From: Phoronis australis
Taxonomy: Eukaryota; Phoronida; Phoronidae
Length of the DNA: 64,000 bases
Direction of reading: 5' to 3'
Assembly: GCA_002633005.1 (NCBI GenBank)
Contig: NMRA01000401.1
Coordinates: 5,521-69,520 of the forward strand
The notes below the pieces were generated by a model, which did no database searches, had not been told where the DNA came from, and was given only the letters and a program-made list of their open reading frames with translations. This document shows positions 23,400-34,900 of this stretch, one piece after another (positions within the stretch are counted from its first letter, which is position 1; each line of letters begins with the position of its first letter). The position numbers and the translations under genes were made by a program.

Positions 23400-26210
23400 A
23401 CTCAAATCTCACTTTGTTTTAAAATAGAAAATCTTTGAGAATATGCCCATTACTTCTAGTTGGTGAGATGTCTATACGACTATTCCTGAAGAATTATTAA
23501 ATCTCACTTTGTATGAATTATTTTTAGATTGTGATTACAATGCTAATTGTTCGTTCAGTAATTGTGAATTGTGAGCAGAAGAACAAATTTCTGTCGTAAG
23601 TCACTTTTCATGAAACACTCTCCTGGACATTTTCTGGCACAGCTCATCCACAGGACCACTGTATGCTAATTGCTGTAAGTTATTTATTTTGCACGAACTT
23701 AGATATCTAAAATCCATCCCCTTTTCAGCAATGTTCTACTGAAAGCATAATGCCTGCGTCGACAGTTCCTACAGCAATGGTCTGACCCTCCGTGGCGTAA
23801 AGACTGTGAAAGCATCAGGCTGAGAGTAGATTTGCTCAATTCTATGCCGGTCATATAAACTACAACTCCGTGATGCGTATGCTAGATTGTTAAGTGTTAG
23901 GAGTACGATATGCGTCATACATGTTGAGTTTTGCTTGTTTCTCACTGGGAAAAATCAACGATAGTTACTCATGAAATACCATGCCAGAGATGGGTAAGAC
24001 TCCTCTTCATCTGAGTTAGTTGGCCCAGCTGGTAGTGTATGTCTTTGCTGACAAAAAAGTTGAATGGATGTCGACACATATAAGGCCAGTTACTCTACAT
24101 TGACTAACTGCTCATCTCAGTGAAATGCCAGTTGTCAGTATTCTTGGTTGGAACTTCAATTTGAAAACAGTCTTAAAGCCATGTTCTGTCCTTGACGAGA
24201 CTAACTTTTGATTTAGATTATCTGTTGCAAAAAGAATTAGTCTCTGCTTCCTTTGCTCGGGACCATTCTTGGCGAATAAAATGACACGCCATGACAAGCC
24301 AACTTTTGAAGTGTAGTCTCTCAGAAATCCAGAAGTCACAACTGTTTTGACGAAGGAAAAATTTGAGCTCAGTAAACCAACCTGCTGTCAGAAAAATAAG
24401 ATTTAAATTTGTCATGTTAGAAACTGGTCCCAATAATTGTTGTTCAGATTAGAATTGGTTTCTAGGTTTGGGAAGAACTGATCATTGCCTGTATCAGGCA
24501 AAATAATTTGGCTTGACCCAGTGGGTCATACCAAGTGCTGTGCATGTTCTCTGGCGATAATACATGACACGCTACACCATTCAAACTTTCCTGCATTTGC
24601 TTGAGGTACATGTATTAAGATCAGTATGATAAGCTGTGGTGTACACAAGTCAAATTGTGTTGCTTATGAGGCAGGTTACATCTGTTTGAGTTAATCAATT
24701 TTTGCTGTTCAAATAACGCAGCTAACTGTAATCCCAACTTGCAAGAAACGTTGAATTCCTTAGTTGCCGGTTGGGAAATGTAATGTAGCTTGTAATGGTC
24801 AGGTTATCCCAAGCCCAGAAATTAGCTATACGTACAAAGATTAATTGTGATCAATTAATGTCAAGTGGCCCAAATGCAAGGTTAGGCTTTAGTGCTGGTT
24901 ATGGCGTTCATAACCTCCATGGTTTAAAGACTGTATGTAACACTTTATTCATGTATTTAATACTGTAGCTGTGTAGCTATTTAAGCCAATGCAGTTCCAC
25001 ACTTGAAAATCATTGTTTTGTTGGAAATTTGCTTTTTTCAAGAGCGAGTTAGTATTCCTACACCTCATAAAACCCTGGGGCAATCTTAGTCGATTATTTC
25101 AACAGAAAACTCACCTTAAACTTTGGCTTGACCCAATTCACCTTGAACTTTGGGTTGGCCTAATTAGCGCTGCATGGGACTTAAAATTAAAACTCCTCAT
25201 TTAGCCATTGCCTGATGAAAGTCACTTCACTCTTGTCAGCATTTGCCGTTAGTGTCTATACTTTAAAGTGCAATAGAAACAACACCATTGTGATCCTGTA
25301 GCATAGACACTCCGGGTTTGCTGCTCATTACTCATAAGGGTTTCCATTTGATGTGATCCTCAATTATCATTAGAATCATCTTATTGACTTTGTTTGTGTT
25401 TTTAGGGTTACTAGGACCGGGTGACACTAGCTATTACTGTATACTTTTTATGTTATAAATCCAGGCATTGATATGGCATTAGTAAGAATTATTGGTCGTC
25501 TTGCACCCTTATGTTGGTCACATTGGGTGACATATAGTTAAGTCTGAAAAGATTTGTGTCCCAGGCTTTGTACTAGGGGGCCATGCTGCAGTCCACTGAG
25601 CTGTCAGGTTACAGCGATCCAATCAGTCTTATGTTACCAACATGCGGGGTGTAAGATGACGAAAAATTTTTACTTATTATTAACTATTACTATTTTATGC
25701 TGACAATTATAAATTGTTTTTAAGGTCATATCCAGTGACGAAACTAAAAGTGTTATACTTTAGTGAATCGTATTGGCTTATGTTTTCTTCATCCGCATTC
25801 TGTAGTAAAACCGTAAAATTCTTACCAATTGTACTCATGGTCTTTGTCATGATTTCTGTGTATGTAGTTAATGTAAATCGCATAATTTACGTTTTGTAAT
25901 TAAGCCGGGAATTAAATTAGTGCATTTTTCTCCTCTCAGTGCTCGTGGGCCAGGATCTGACCATACAGTATCTTTGTCTGTAAGTGTTCATTTACATAAG
26001 CTTATTATGATTCTATGTGTCCTTCTTGGTGGGAACATGGAACACTGGTCCAAGTCCAAACTGACGTCATCATTTTTTAAGAAGATTTCTTGCTTAGCAA
26101 TTGTTAAGTTTCGAAGTTGATTTTAGATATTTAGCTGAATGGTGTTGAAGAGATTGTTAGGAATTGAATTGTCATGTCTATGTTTTTAAACTTGCATTTT
26201 CTTATTTATT
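23400..26210. other. MTHFR downstream region or long 3' UTR
   Basis: AT-rich, no strong repeat and no coding similarity. Could be 3' UTR if the AATAAA pair near 26220 is used; otherwise intergenic. Confidence 0.4.
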
Positions 26211-26218
26211 TTTGTTGA

Positions 26219-26234
26219 CAATAAACGAATAAAT
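26219..26234 (+). promoter_or_regulatory. Candidate polyadenylation signals (two AATAAA)
   Basis: AATAAA occurs at 26220 and again at 26228 at the end of a stretch downstream of MTHFR with few recognisable repeats. It could end a long MTHFR 3' UTR, but nothing else links it to the gene. Confidence 0.2.
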
Positions 26235-26879
26235 GTTATTCATGACCTTTGGCTGCAAACAGAAGACATTTTCGGGAAATCACATGTGAACGAAGTCAGT
26301 CTCTCCCGTTTCACGCAACCGATGGACATTCGCCGGGATTGGCGTTTTTTAGTTAACCCAGAATCAACGAGGGTGAGACTTGAGACATGCAGTAAGCCCT
26401 TAACAAAATTGTAACAACTATGGTAACTGGGGGAGGGGGTCGGAGTATCTGCGATCGGGCGCCCCTCACGATGCGGCGTGTGTTTATAGAGGTGGCGAAC
26501 GTCACTTGGGATTTTCTAGGATTCCTGTTTTTTCCGGTCACCCATCGGTTAGTCTCAAGTTTGTCTCGATGAATTTTGAATGTGTAGCACGGCGCTTGTT
26601 TCCCATTGCATGAAAGAGAACATCCGCGTCCGACAGTTGTACACGTCAGTGTGGATTCATCTTCGATAAACTGGGGTGCGGGGGGGTTTACGTTGTGCGG
26701 CGTACTGGCAAACTCAACACTACGTTACGGCCGGGTATGCCGTACGCAGTGCTCTAACCCGTATGTCAATGCTACGACGAAAACGCTTGCCTCGAACATA
26801 CCCAGGGACTGCGGCGATCCTACGCACAGCAACATTTTTTTCATGAATATGCAACCACATTTCGCAACTGGAGGGCCAT

Positions 26880-27450
26880 GCAGGGAGAGGGGGCCCGGGT
26901 GCAAGTATCCCCCCTCAAAAAATTTGCAGGTGTCTGGATGGGGGAGGTCGAGAAAAGGAAATTCAGAGGAACGTATCTGACAGAACGAGAACAAAAATGT
27001 CCACAGTTGGATTTATCCATTGGGGTGTCCTGGTAAGAACGTTTTGTAAGAGGGGTTCATTTTTGCAGTATATCGTGCAATTACCCGAGTGAAAATGTGC
27101 TCTTTAGTATCACACGTAATTTGAAAACTTCGGACAAAACTTGTTACCGCATGAGTGCCTGTAGATTTTCAAGAACATGAATTGATTGCCACCATGGAGT
27201 CCTCCATGATGGCTCCCTCACTGGCAAGGGATAATACCGTTAGAGTCGTCTGTCGCTATGTTTTTTTTTTGAAACTTTGTATCACGATATAAATCAGGAT
27301 GCTGGTGGATAAGCGCCCTCAGTCATTTCCCGTTTTTGGAATTGTATATCAAAATATCCTTTCATATTTAGGGACCCCAAAATTTGGAGGGGGGCGGCTG
27401 AGGGCATCCACAGCCAATCCTTTCCTGTTCTTTATTTACACCTAGGAGGT
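26880..27450. repeat. Diverged dispersed repeat, copy at 26.9 kb
   Basis: Same ordered blocks as the copy at 2205-2850 (CCCTCAAAAAATTTGCAGG, CTGGCAAGGGATAA, ATTTAGGGACCCC, CCTTTCCTGTTC). It lies between MTHFR and the VWA/VWD gene. Confidence 0.45.
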
Positions 27451-28641
27451 CGCTCACTGAGGGGTCCAATGACCGATCGAGTGCCTCTCTCTTCCTGATT
27501 GTGTAAACTCGTATGACCCTAGGGAAAGTAATAACCTCTCACAGAAAATATGAGTCACCCGATTCTGAAATTAACTGTCGATCTTTCTTATTCTTAAATA
27601 ATAGCCTTTCATGTTAACTGGTTCCTTTCAGAGGGGGTCCTCTCAGGGAAAGACGGTCCGAGGCAACTGCCCCTTTGCCCCCTTCAAACCCAGCATTGTC
27701 CCGGCACTCTAGGTGAAACATAAAATTTCGAATAGGTCAAAAAATTTCTTACAGTTTAACAGGTCAAGTTCATGTGAACAAGCAACGAGCATAACTGTGT
27801 TCAAATCTGAAAGTGCCCCTTTCTTGTGAAATGTTCTTTTAACATGTGTAGGCTACCCAAGTTTCTGGCGTCTGGCTTGCAGGGGTGGCTGCCTCTAAAA
27901 CAGAAATTCTGCACGTCTATAGCGAAGACCACGGGACGTCGATAGGGAGGAATTCTGAGACCAAGTTGAGCCAAAAGTTTGGCTAAGAGAAATTAGTTCC
28001 TCCGTCCCCTCCCACCGATATCGTCTACCTTCCTACGGGCGTCAACCGGTGGAGGAACTTCCTTCTCTCACGAACCGCACAAGTTTTCACTGAAACGCTC
28101 TTTTCTCTCTGGTCGTGAGAAAATTTCGGTTCGAAGAAAGCAATAGTGATTCTTGAGAAATGAAAATTCTTAGTGTTCGTAATAAAATATAGTCTATGAG
28201 AAAGGAAATAACCGACTGCTGGTGAAAACGACTTGTCTACAGCATTGTTGTGCATGTGCGGTTCGGGAGAGAGATTGGCTGCATTGTAATAGGTAGTTAC
28301 AACGCGAGAAGTTTGAAAGGCGTTTTATTTAACCTTGGTAATGACGAGAGCTGTTTACATTGTTACTGTTTCTAGGGAGGAACGCACGCTCTTACTCCGC
28401 CACCTACATCAACGCACTGTTGGCTTTTTCCGCAGGAGTGTGGAACTTCGCTGATTGCTCCGCCACTACCACAAGTCTTCTCGAAGTCGCAATTCGCTGT
28501 CAACCAGCGGTCCCCAAGCTGAAAAAACATGCCAAAATTGAATACTTTACTAGTACATATGAACGCGTGTGCGAATAAATCTTAGTAACGTTATGAGTCG
28601 CTGTCCAAGAGTTAACTGTGACTGCAAATTAAGTTCGTTAC

Positions 28642-29562
28642 TATTATAGACACTGTGCGTCTACCTATTAAGCTCGGTTGGTTCCCTGCGTGCTGCTAGG
28701 TGGTCGGTAGCCAGCTCGCAGGTATCACTTAATTTTTCTCGGAAATTTTTTTACACCGGCGTTTCTGATTGGCTGGTCAAATTCCGGTTACCGGTACCCC
28801 GTCGGTAGCGCCGCTACGCAAACAAACTGGTATGACTGATGGGTGTAAAATGTGGTCTGTTGTACAGACAAATCGGTGCTTAAAATTTATGTTCAGGAAA
28901 TCTGAGTCCCAGAAATTGTGGTTGCGCCTTTTCGGAGTGCATCTTTCTACTGTCGATGACTTTTGTTTACGATAAGTATTCAGTGGCGGATTTAGAGGGG
29001 GGCAAGGGGGCCATGGCCCCCCTCTAAAATTCTCCCAGATTCCATTTGGCAGTAAGAGAGTGCGAATGTCTGACTGGCAAAATCCTGGATAATACTCTAC
29101 CCTGACCCCCCTAACTCAAAATCCTGAATCCGCCCCTAGTATTCATACGGTATGAATAACAATGCACCGGTTAAATCGACCAAATATGTGTTTATTGTAC
29201 ACGTACGTGCATCAAGCACGCGGCTATTAAACATTACTGCAGAAACGAAATAGTTGCTGCTACGCCACTTGCATGAGCGCTAAAAATCGTTCATAGTCCG
29301 CCATTTTTTCACGTTGTTGTAAAGCTAACCAAGACTACCGAGATAATAATACTAAAAACTTGACACATCTTTATAGGGACTAAATGAGCTGAACAATTGT
29401 TTCTGCTATTAAATTCTCCCCTGCAATGTTGTTTTATTTCAATTATCAATGCTAAAGCGCGTGCTACTGAGTGTGATACATGCGTGCTGCCTAAGGCACG
29501 TAGGGAACCAGCGAGCCTAAAGTCCGAGTGCGCATGCGTGATCTACTAGTGCGCCTATAATA
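28642..29562. mobile_element. Non-autonomous DNA transposon, copy A (interrupted)
   Basis: About 760 bp plus an insertion. Long imperfect terminal inverted repeats: left TTGGTTCCCTGCGTGCTGC and CGCAGGTATCACTT, right GTGATACATGCGTGCTGC and GTAGGGAACCAGCGAG. The body matches copy B at 51653-52281 throughout. A hAT-type MITE interrupts it at 28981. Confidence 0.75.
28981..29137. mobile_element. hAT-type MITE inserted into copy A
   Basis: CAGTGGCGGATTTAG to AATCCGCCCCT, flanked by AGTATT on both sides (28975-28980 and 29138-29143). Copy B of the host transposon lacks it, giving an empty-site comparison. The orientation is opposite to the copies at 4.5, 36.8 and 50.5 kb. Confidence 0.85.
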
Positions 29563-30159
29563 AAGAAGAAGAGCTTCTTTCGTGGATTATTTTGTCCAAT
29601 TGTTTCCTTCATCGCTGTATGACGCTGCCAAGCTTGAGGTACATGTATAAGCGTCACCAGTCTTTCAGTGCAAGTGGAATACAGTCTTCCTGGCGGATGT
29701 CTTCAGATGGATTTCAATTCTCCGTGTTTTTCAACTTTTTGCATTAATCACAAGTGCGTCACTATTGGTTGCAACGGATAGTTCACTGTTAGAGTTCTCC
29801 TTGGTTTTTAATTTCTCAAATATTTCGTATAATGGAGTGCGCGCCCGACATCTTCACATACAGACGCATGGGTTTGAGTGGGTACAAACACGGACATTTA
29901 GTGTTTGTGTTCCACAACCTGTCCATGAGCGCACTCAGCCTTTGATATGGGGGGAGGGCTGAATTTCCGAAGACGTGTGGACCTTTTACTAACAAAAATA
30001 GGGAGGACGAAAAAAACGGGGCACCACGTTAGGAGAATTGTGCATTTATGCCTTTTTAGTGGACTTTTGTCTCGTTTTCTCGGACTTTATGTTTCTCTGG
30101 CGGACCTTTTCGCCCAGTTTGCCAAATGGGGGGCTCGTTAAAGCTGCACGCTTTGCCTG

Positions 30160-31380
30160 AATAGCTGCATGACTCTCACTCGGCAATTCCTGACGCAAAC
30201 CAGTATGAAGTTTGTCTCACTTTCGCGCCGAAGATATCTTTGGCGGAAGTTTAGGTGGCACTACGGATATAATTCCATCTTGCTTCAACGTTGGCTGTTA
30301 GGCAGTTTTCTCAGCATATCATCGATGGTTTGGGCGAAGCGCGCACAGAAATCTAGTATGTTTGTCTTAGCTGTGTTGATGCGTGGGCGTCCTTTTTGCC
30401 TAGAGCGGTGGATTCGTTTAGGCTGAAGGAGCACCTTAATTGGTGCTCACTACGTGAGTGATCAGTGTCGCAGTCGGCACTATGGTTTCTGCAAGTTATG
30501 TTAACACAGCTGAGAACTGGTCATCGAGTGGTAAAGAGATCCAGTTGATGCCAGTTACGAGATCTTGGATGTGGCCAACTGTGTTGAGAATTGGTGGAAA
30601 AGAACGTAGTAGTCGCAGTAATTGCAAAGCTAATAACCCTAGAGCAGTTGCTCTGAGGCAGGAATTCCTCTGACGGTAGAGTACAACTCGTAGAACTCAG
30701 TCGTCTTTAGACTCGGACGACGAGCAGAGAGTTGGCGCATGGATGCACAAGATGGGTCAGATGATGTTGGAAGCCGGGGTGATATCATTTGGGTGGTTCC
30801 CTTTGAAGGTGATTCAACTGATGCCATGAGAAAATTTTTAATAGCGAATTTTTAAAAGGGTGACTGGTTCTTGCCAAAGACAACGTGTAGTCTTTTTCTC
30901 TTAAGCTGCCATCTGAAGGGAGTCTGGTTTCCTGTAGTGCATTGATGTCAGAGTTGATCATCTTTTAAGACAGCTCTCATGATGAAAGCTGTCTTTCCTG
31001 AAGTCGTCAATCAGCTGTGGGTCGTTTGTGAGACCAGGACACACAGTCCTGACATTCCAACTTGCTGGTGGCAACACAGAAGTCTTTAATCGTTTTTATG
31101 GTGCAGTAGTTACAGTCTGCTTGTCTGTAGTGCCCTGAGCTCCAAGCACCTTTTGAAGCAGGCAGGCTAGCGGTTCAGCATCTTCTTGGCGGGTGGCTGC
31201 CCGGCTTAAGGCGGGCGACTGCTGACGAGTGGAACTACAGTAATCCCTCCCACCAAGGAGACAACCCGTAACGCAATGACCTACGCCAATTGGTCTTGGC
31301 TTATTACTCGTATCTGCTGTCTCCCGAGTTGTTTTTGCCGCCTCGCTTTTCTCTGTACTTTCGTTCATTACATTCATTTA
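30160..31380 (-). pseudogene. RTE-like LINE, endonuclease half only, broken
   Basis: Minus strand. The start region (31377-31096, MNVMNESTEKSE and onward) is followed by PASWNVRTVCPGL near 31050, a CAPTLCSS-like piece near 30750, WPHPRSRNWHQLDL-like sequence near 30560, CDTDHS near 30465, and LGKKDAHASTQLRQT and RWNYIRSA near 30250-30400. This order matches LINE proteins often mis-annotated as craniofacial development protein 2. It is broken by stops and frameshifts, and the reverse transcriptase half is absent. Confidence 0.7.
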
Positions 31381-31735
31381 AAAAGCATGATTGTGCAATT
31401 ATATTAGGTACGTCCGAAGGGCACGCATAACCTAGTATCCTCTTTCACAGACGACATGTGGCGGGACCAGATATTGAGAAAATGCAGAATCTGGTAAATT
31501 CTTTAATATTGTATAAAATCATTTTAAAGAAAAACATTAGACATTATGTTTCAGCGTAATAGGAGTGGCCATTTATGATGCGGGTAGACAAATGGCGCGA
31601 AAGGCCTTCTGATATCAACTTGTTTAAAACTACAATGGGGGGCATTGGAAAGTGAAAACCGAGAGAGAGGGGGGAAATAGGAATAGCTAGGGGTAGCTCA
31701 GTGAAGACTGTTTTCTGAGGTAAAAATAGAATTAC

Positions 31736-31938
31736 CTTATGATATGTGTTACCACTGTCAACACACCCACACTGGTCTTTGTGAATACAATCGTCCCCCT
31801 CCCGAATATAGTCTGCTTTACACTGGCACCCCTCTTGATCTTCGACTGGACATGAAGTCGGGGGTTTGGGCTCGGCACAAGTAGCTGGGCAGCTGGTCAT
31901 CTTTTCAAGGTATTTAGCGTTAGCTCCACACTTCAGCG
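31736..31938 (-). CDS. VWA/VWD gene exon 9: TIL domain
   Basis: 203 bp after TTTTTCAG. Encodes LKCGANAKYLEKMTSCPATC, then PTSCPVEDQEGCQCKADYI and DDCIHKDQCGCVDSGNTY. This is the cysteine pattern of a trypsin-inhibitor-like domain, the usual partner of VWD-C8. It ends in phase 0 at GTAATT. No later exon was recognised with confidence; a short open piece at 31588-31622 (KAFRAICLPAS then stop) is only a weak candidate. Confidence 0.88.
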
Positions 31939-34900
31939 CTGAAAAACAAATGCATCAGGATCTGCATCAATTTATACGTAGGTTGATTTTTTTATTTTTG
32001 GGGTCACAAGGGTCAAAGCTCCTTCAGCCTTCCGGACACGATCAAAACAAAACAACTCGTCGGCATGCTCTCTTTCGACATCCCAGATTGGACAGTAAAT
32101 TAAGCTTGTAAATGGCGATAACCTAACTTCGTTGTGGTAAGAAAACTTTTGATTTTGACGACTTGTCGTCATGAAAATGCTCTCGAATTTATACTTAGTC
32201 AAAGTGGAGGTGATGACGGGGCTTTGCAAGAACTGGCAAATAGCTATTGCTTGATACCAGTCTCTGCAAGTTGGCTTGTCACAGCGTGTAGGCCAAACAT
32301 GGCCTTAAAGATGCTTTTCCTATACGATAACTAACTTACAACACAGGATGAGTTCCGTCAGTCAAAATTTATCATTCAATAAAAAATAAATATTTAGTAA
32401 CCTTTAGCCCTGTTTGTTTTTGTCTAATTTCTACACTATTATTTTTCCGCGGAAACTTCCTCACATTAAATGGCCGCATTCGAGTAAGTACCCACAATGC
32501 ATGAGTCAATTGTCACTCACTAATGCGGCCATTTTAAAAAATAACTAAGAACTTTATATTAAGTTCTGCTACATGTAAATTTGAAAATATTTGGAGTTGT
32601 GGAGCATTATTTGGGATTAAGTTTTGACTAAACTAACTTGTGTTAAAACCCGCTTTATGAAGTTTTCAACTAAAATGAAGTGGAAAGAAATAACGAAATG
32701 TCATGATCGGTTCTTTCTAAACCCAGATTTCACTTTTAATATGACTAAAGAGAAAGTTGTGATCAATTATACAGCGGTAAGTGATCTAAACAAAAATCAG
32801 TTCTCGCACGGAGGGCGGGTTATAGCCACTTGAACAGATTCATTATTTTTCGAGTAATTATGTTTTGTTTCTTCTTTTAATTTTCAAGAAATATTCTATA
32901 AGCAGTGGCTGCATTTTTTATAATTTACATGTTTTAAATTTCGGATAAAAAAGACTTCTTCGCTCTAATAAAAGGTCGCAAAATGATAATTAACATATGT
33001 CATAAGTTGAACAGTCTGTACACGGTCACAATGCTCGTCATCAAACCACATACGATCCCTAGTAGTAGCAGCTGCTACGTTGATGCAAACCATATTATGT
33101 GCTAATGTAATATGGGATGGAACAGAGAGTCTCACTCTGATCGGGGGCCCGTTGCAAAAAACTGACTTAGCAAAGACAAATCTTAAAATCTCAGTCAATT
33201 TTAAGATAAAACATGAATTTGTCTGAAGTCCGTTTCAAGAAAGAGAACAGTAAGTTTGACTTAAGTTTTCAACTTAAGTTTTGTCTTAATTTTGACTAAC
33301 TTACCGGATGTGGGAGTTTCAAAGTTAGGAAGTAGCCCAGATACTATGCCTCTTGGCGCTTTCTGGCTCTGTATATACATTGTACTGACTATTTCATAAT
33401 AAGCATTCAAAAAAGTTGAGACAAATCTTCTATTTATGTCAAAAATGAACTTAAGTCAGTTTCTTAATTTGGAATGGGCCCCTGGTCTGCATCTCACTGG
33501 GGATCTACATCGCATGCACCGACAAACGCTTATGAAAGCTCTATCAAGGCTATGCCGCCGCTTTTTGAATTTTGGTTATGTTGGAGGGAGTCCCTACCCC
33601 TTAAATGCTCTTATGCATCGCTGTCCACGTAAAACATTTTGGAAACGGGTAAGCGCTTCTACGGAACCCGAGTCAAAAATCTCTGACCAACTCCTTGTAT
33701 ACCAGTCTAAAAGATCGTTTTCCTCAGATGAGATGTTTTGTGAACAAACTAAAGCCACATAGCAAAGCGTGCATTCTTGCTTCTTACTTGACACAAGCTA
33801 ACTTGAAATCAGTCCCTGTAACATTATACGTTTGTAGGAAGCGCACTAACTTTACAATAACTGAAAAATATTCTTCCCACAGTGACAGTCTGTAATTAAT
33901 AGTGAAGCCCACTGGACACCCTAAAGCACAAAACTTTTGTTAAGCAAATTCTACTAGGTATTTTGCCCCTGGTGGGCTGGCCTCGCGCATTTGGAATGTG
34001 GGATGTAAATCGAGACGGAACAGTGTTCACTACTTACGACAGTCCAGTTCTTCCCTCCAACGAATGTGTGTTATCTTATATCCTTTCAAACGGCAAATGT
34101 TGGCGAAACTGTCCAGTTCGGCGCACTTGTTCGTGCCCTCGCACACGTCGTACACGCAGTCATCGAACAGATCATCGACCATACTCTTATCAATGCCACG
34201 GACACACTGACCGAATACACCTAGCAAGGGAAATGTGAACGTGGTGAAAGCAGTCAAATTCCGGTCAGGTGCAGTGGACAAGAAATTGATTAGACTGTGT
34301 TCTTTTAAAGAAGTGATTCTTTTACGGTAATCTGTCCACAGAACGTATCGTTTTGGCTAGCTAATCTTCGTGTCACGTGATCATCTGGAACCTGTTTAGA
34401 TGTAAGACATCTTACTTTTAAATGAAACACCACTGCTCGGAATAACATCTTTATTTTGATTTCATTTCAGTTACTGTAGAAATTGCCGTCGGAGTCAAGA
34501 TGATGATACATTGCCGAAATATTGAAATACCCTCAATGACTTAAACGCGTGTGGGTCTACATCGGCCTATTCGGACACTTTTTCCACAAGGCCTGGGACG
34601 TTCCACCCAGCAAGACACTCGCGAGTGACAGCTGGTGTGATCACGTGCTTTGTTTGTCATCATGCTCATACCTCACCAAGATTTGCGTGACCTTGGTTTC
34701 CTTGCAAAGAGACTTGCTGTACGGAACACAGTCTTGTCTGTCTCTAAAAGGGACATTCGTTTTTCCGGCAAAAAGCGCAATTTTGGGATTACTGTTGAAT
34801 AGAATAGACTTATTAGGCTTGACCAGACCTACTCCGTTGTTTTTGTGATTCTGTTACAAATCTCCAATTTTCACCGTTGTCTGCCAAACATTCGCTGAAA

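Noticed and set aside
26606-26980. Cysteine-containing frame of 124 codons, sushi-like at first sight
   Set aside because: Cysteine spacing does not fit a CCP or EGF domain, and part of it overlaps a dispersed repeat.
31544-31735. Next exon of the VWA/VWD gene directly after the TIL exon
   Set aside because: The frame continues past the GTAATT donor without cysteines; a short piece at 31588-31622 could be a last exon but has no support beyond an AG.
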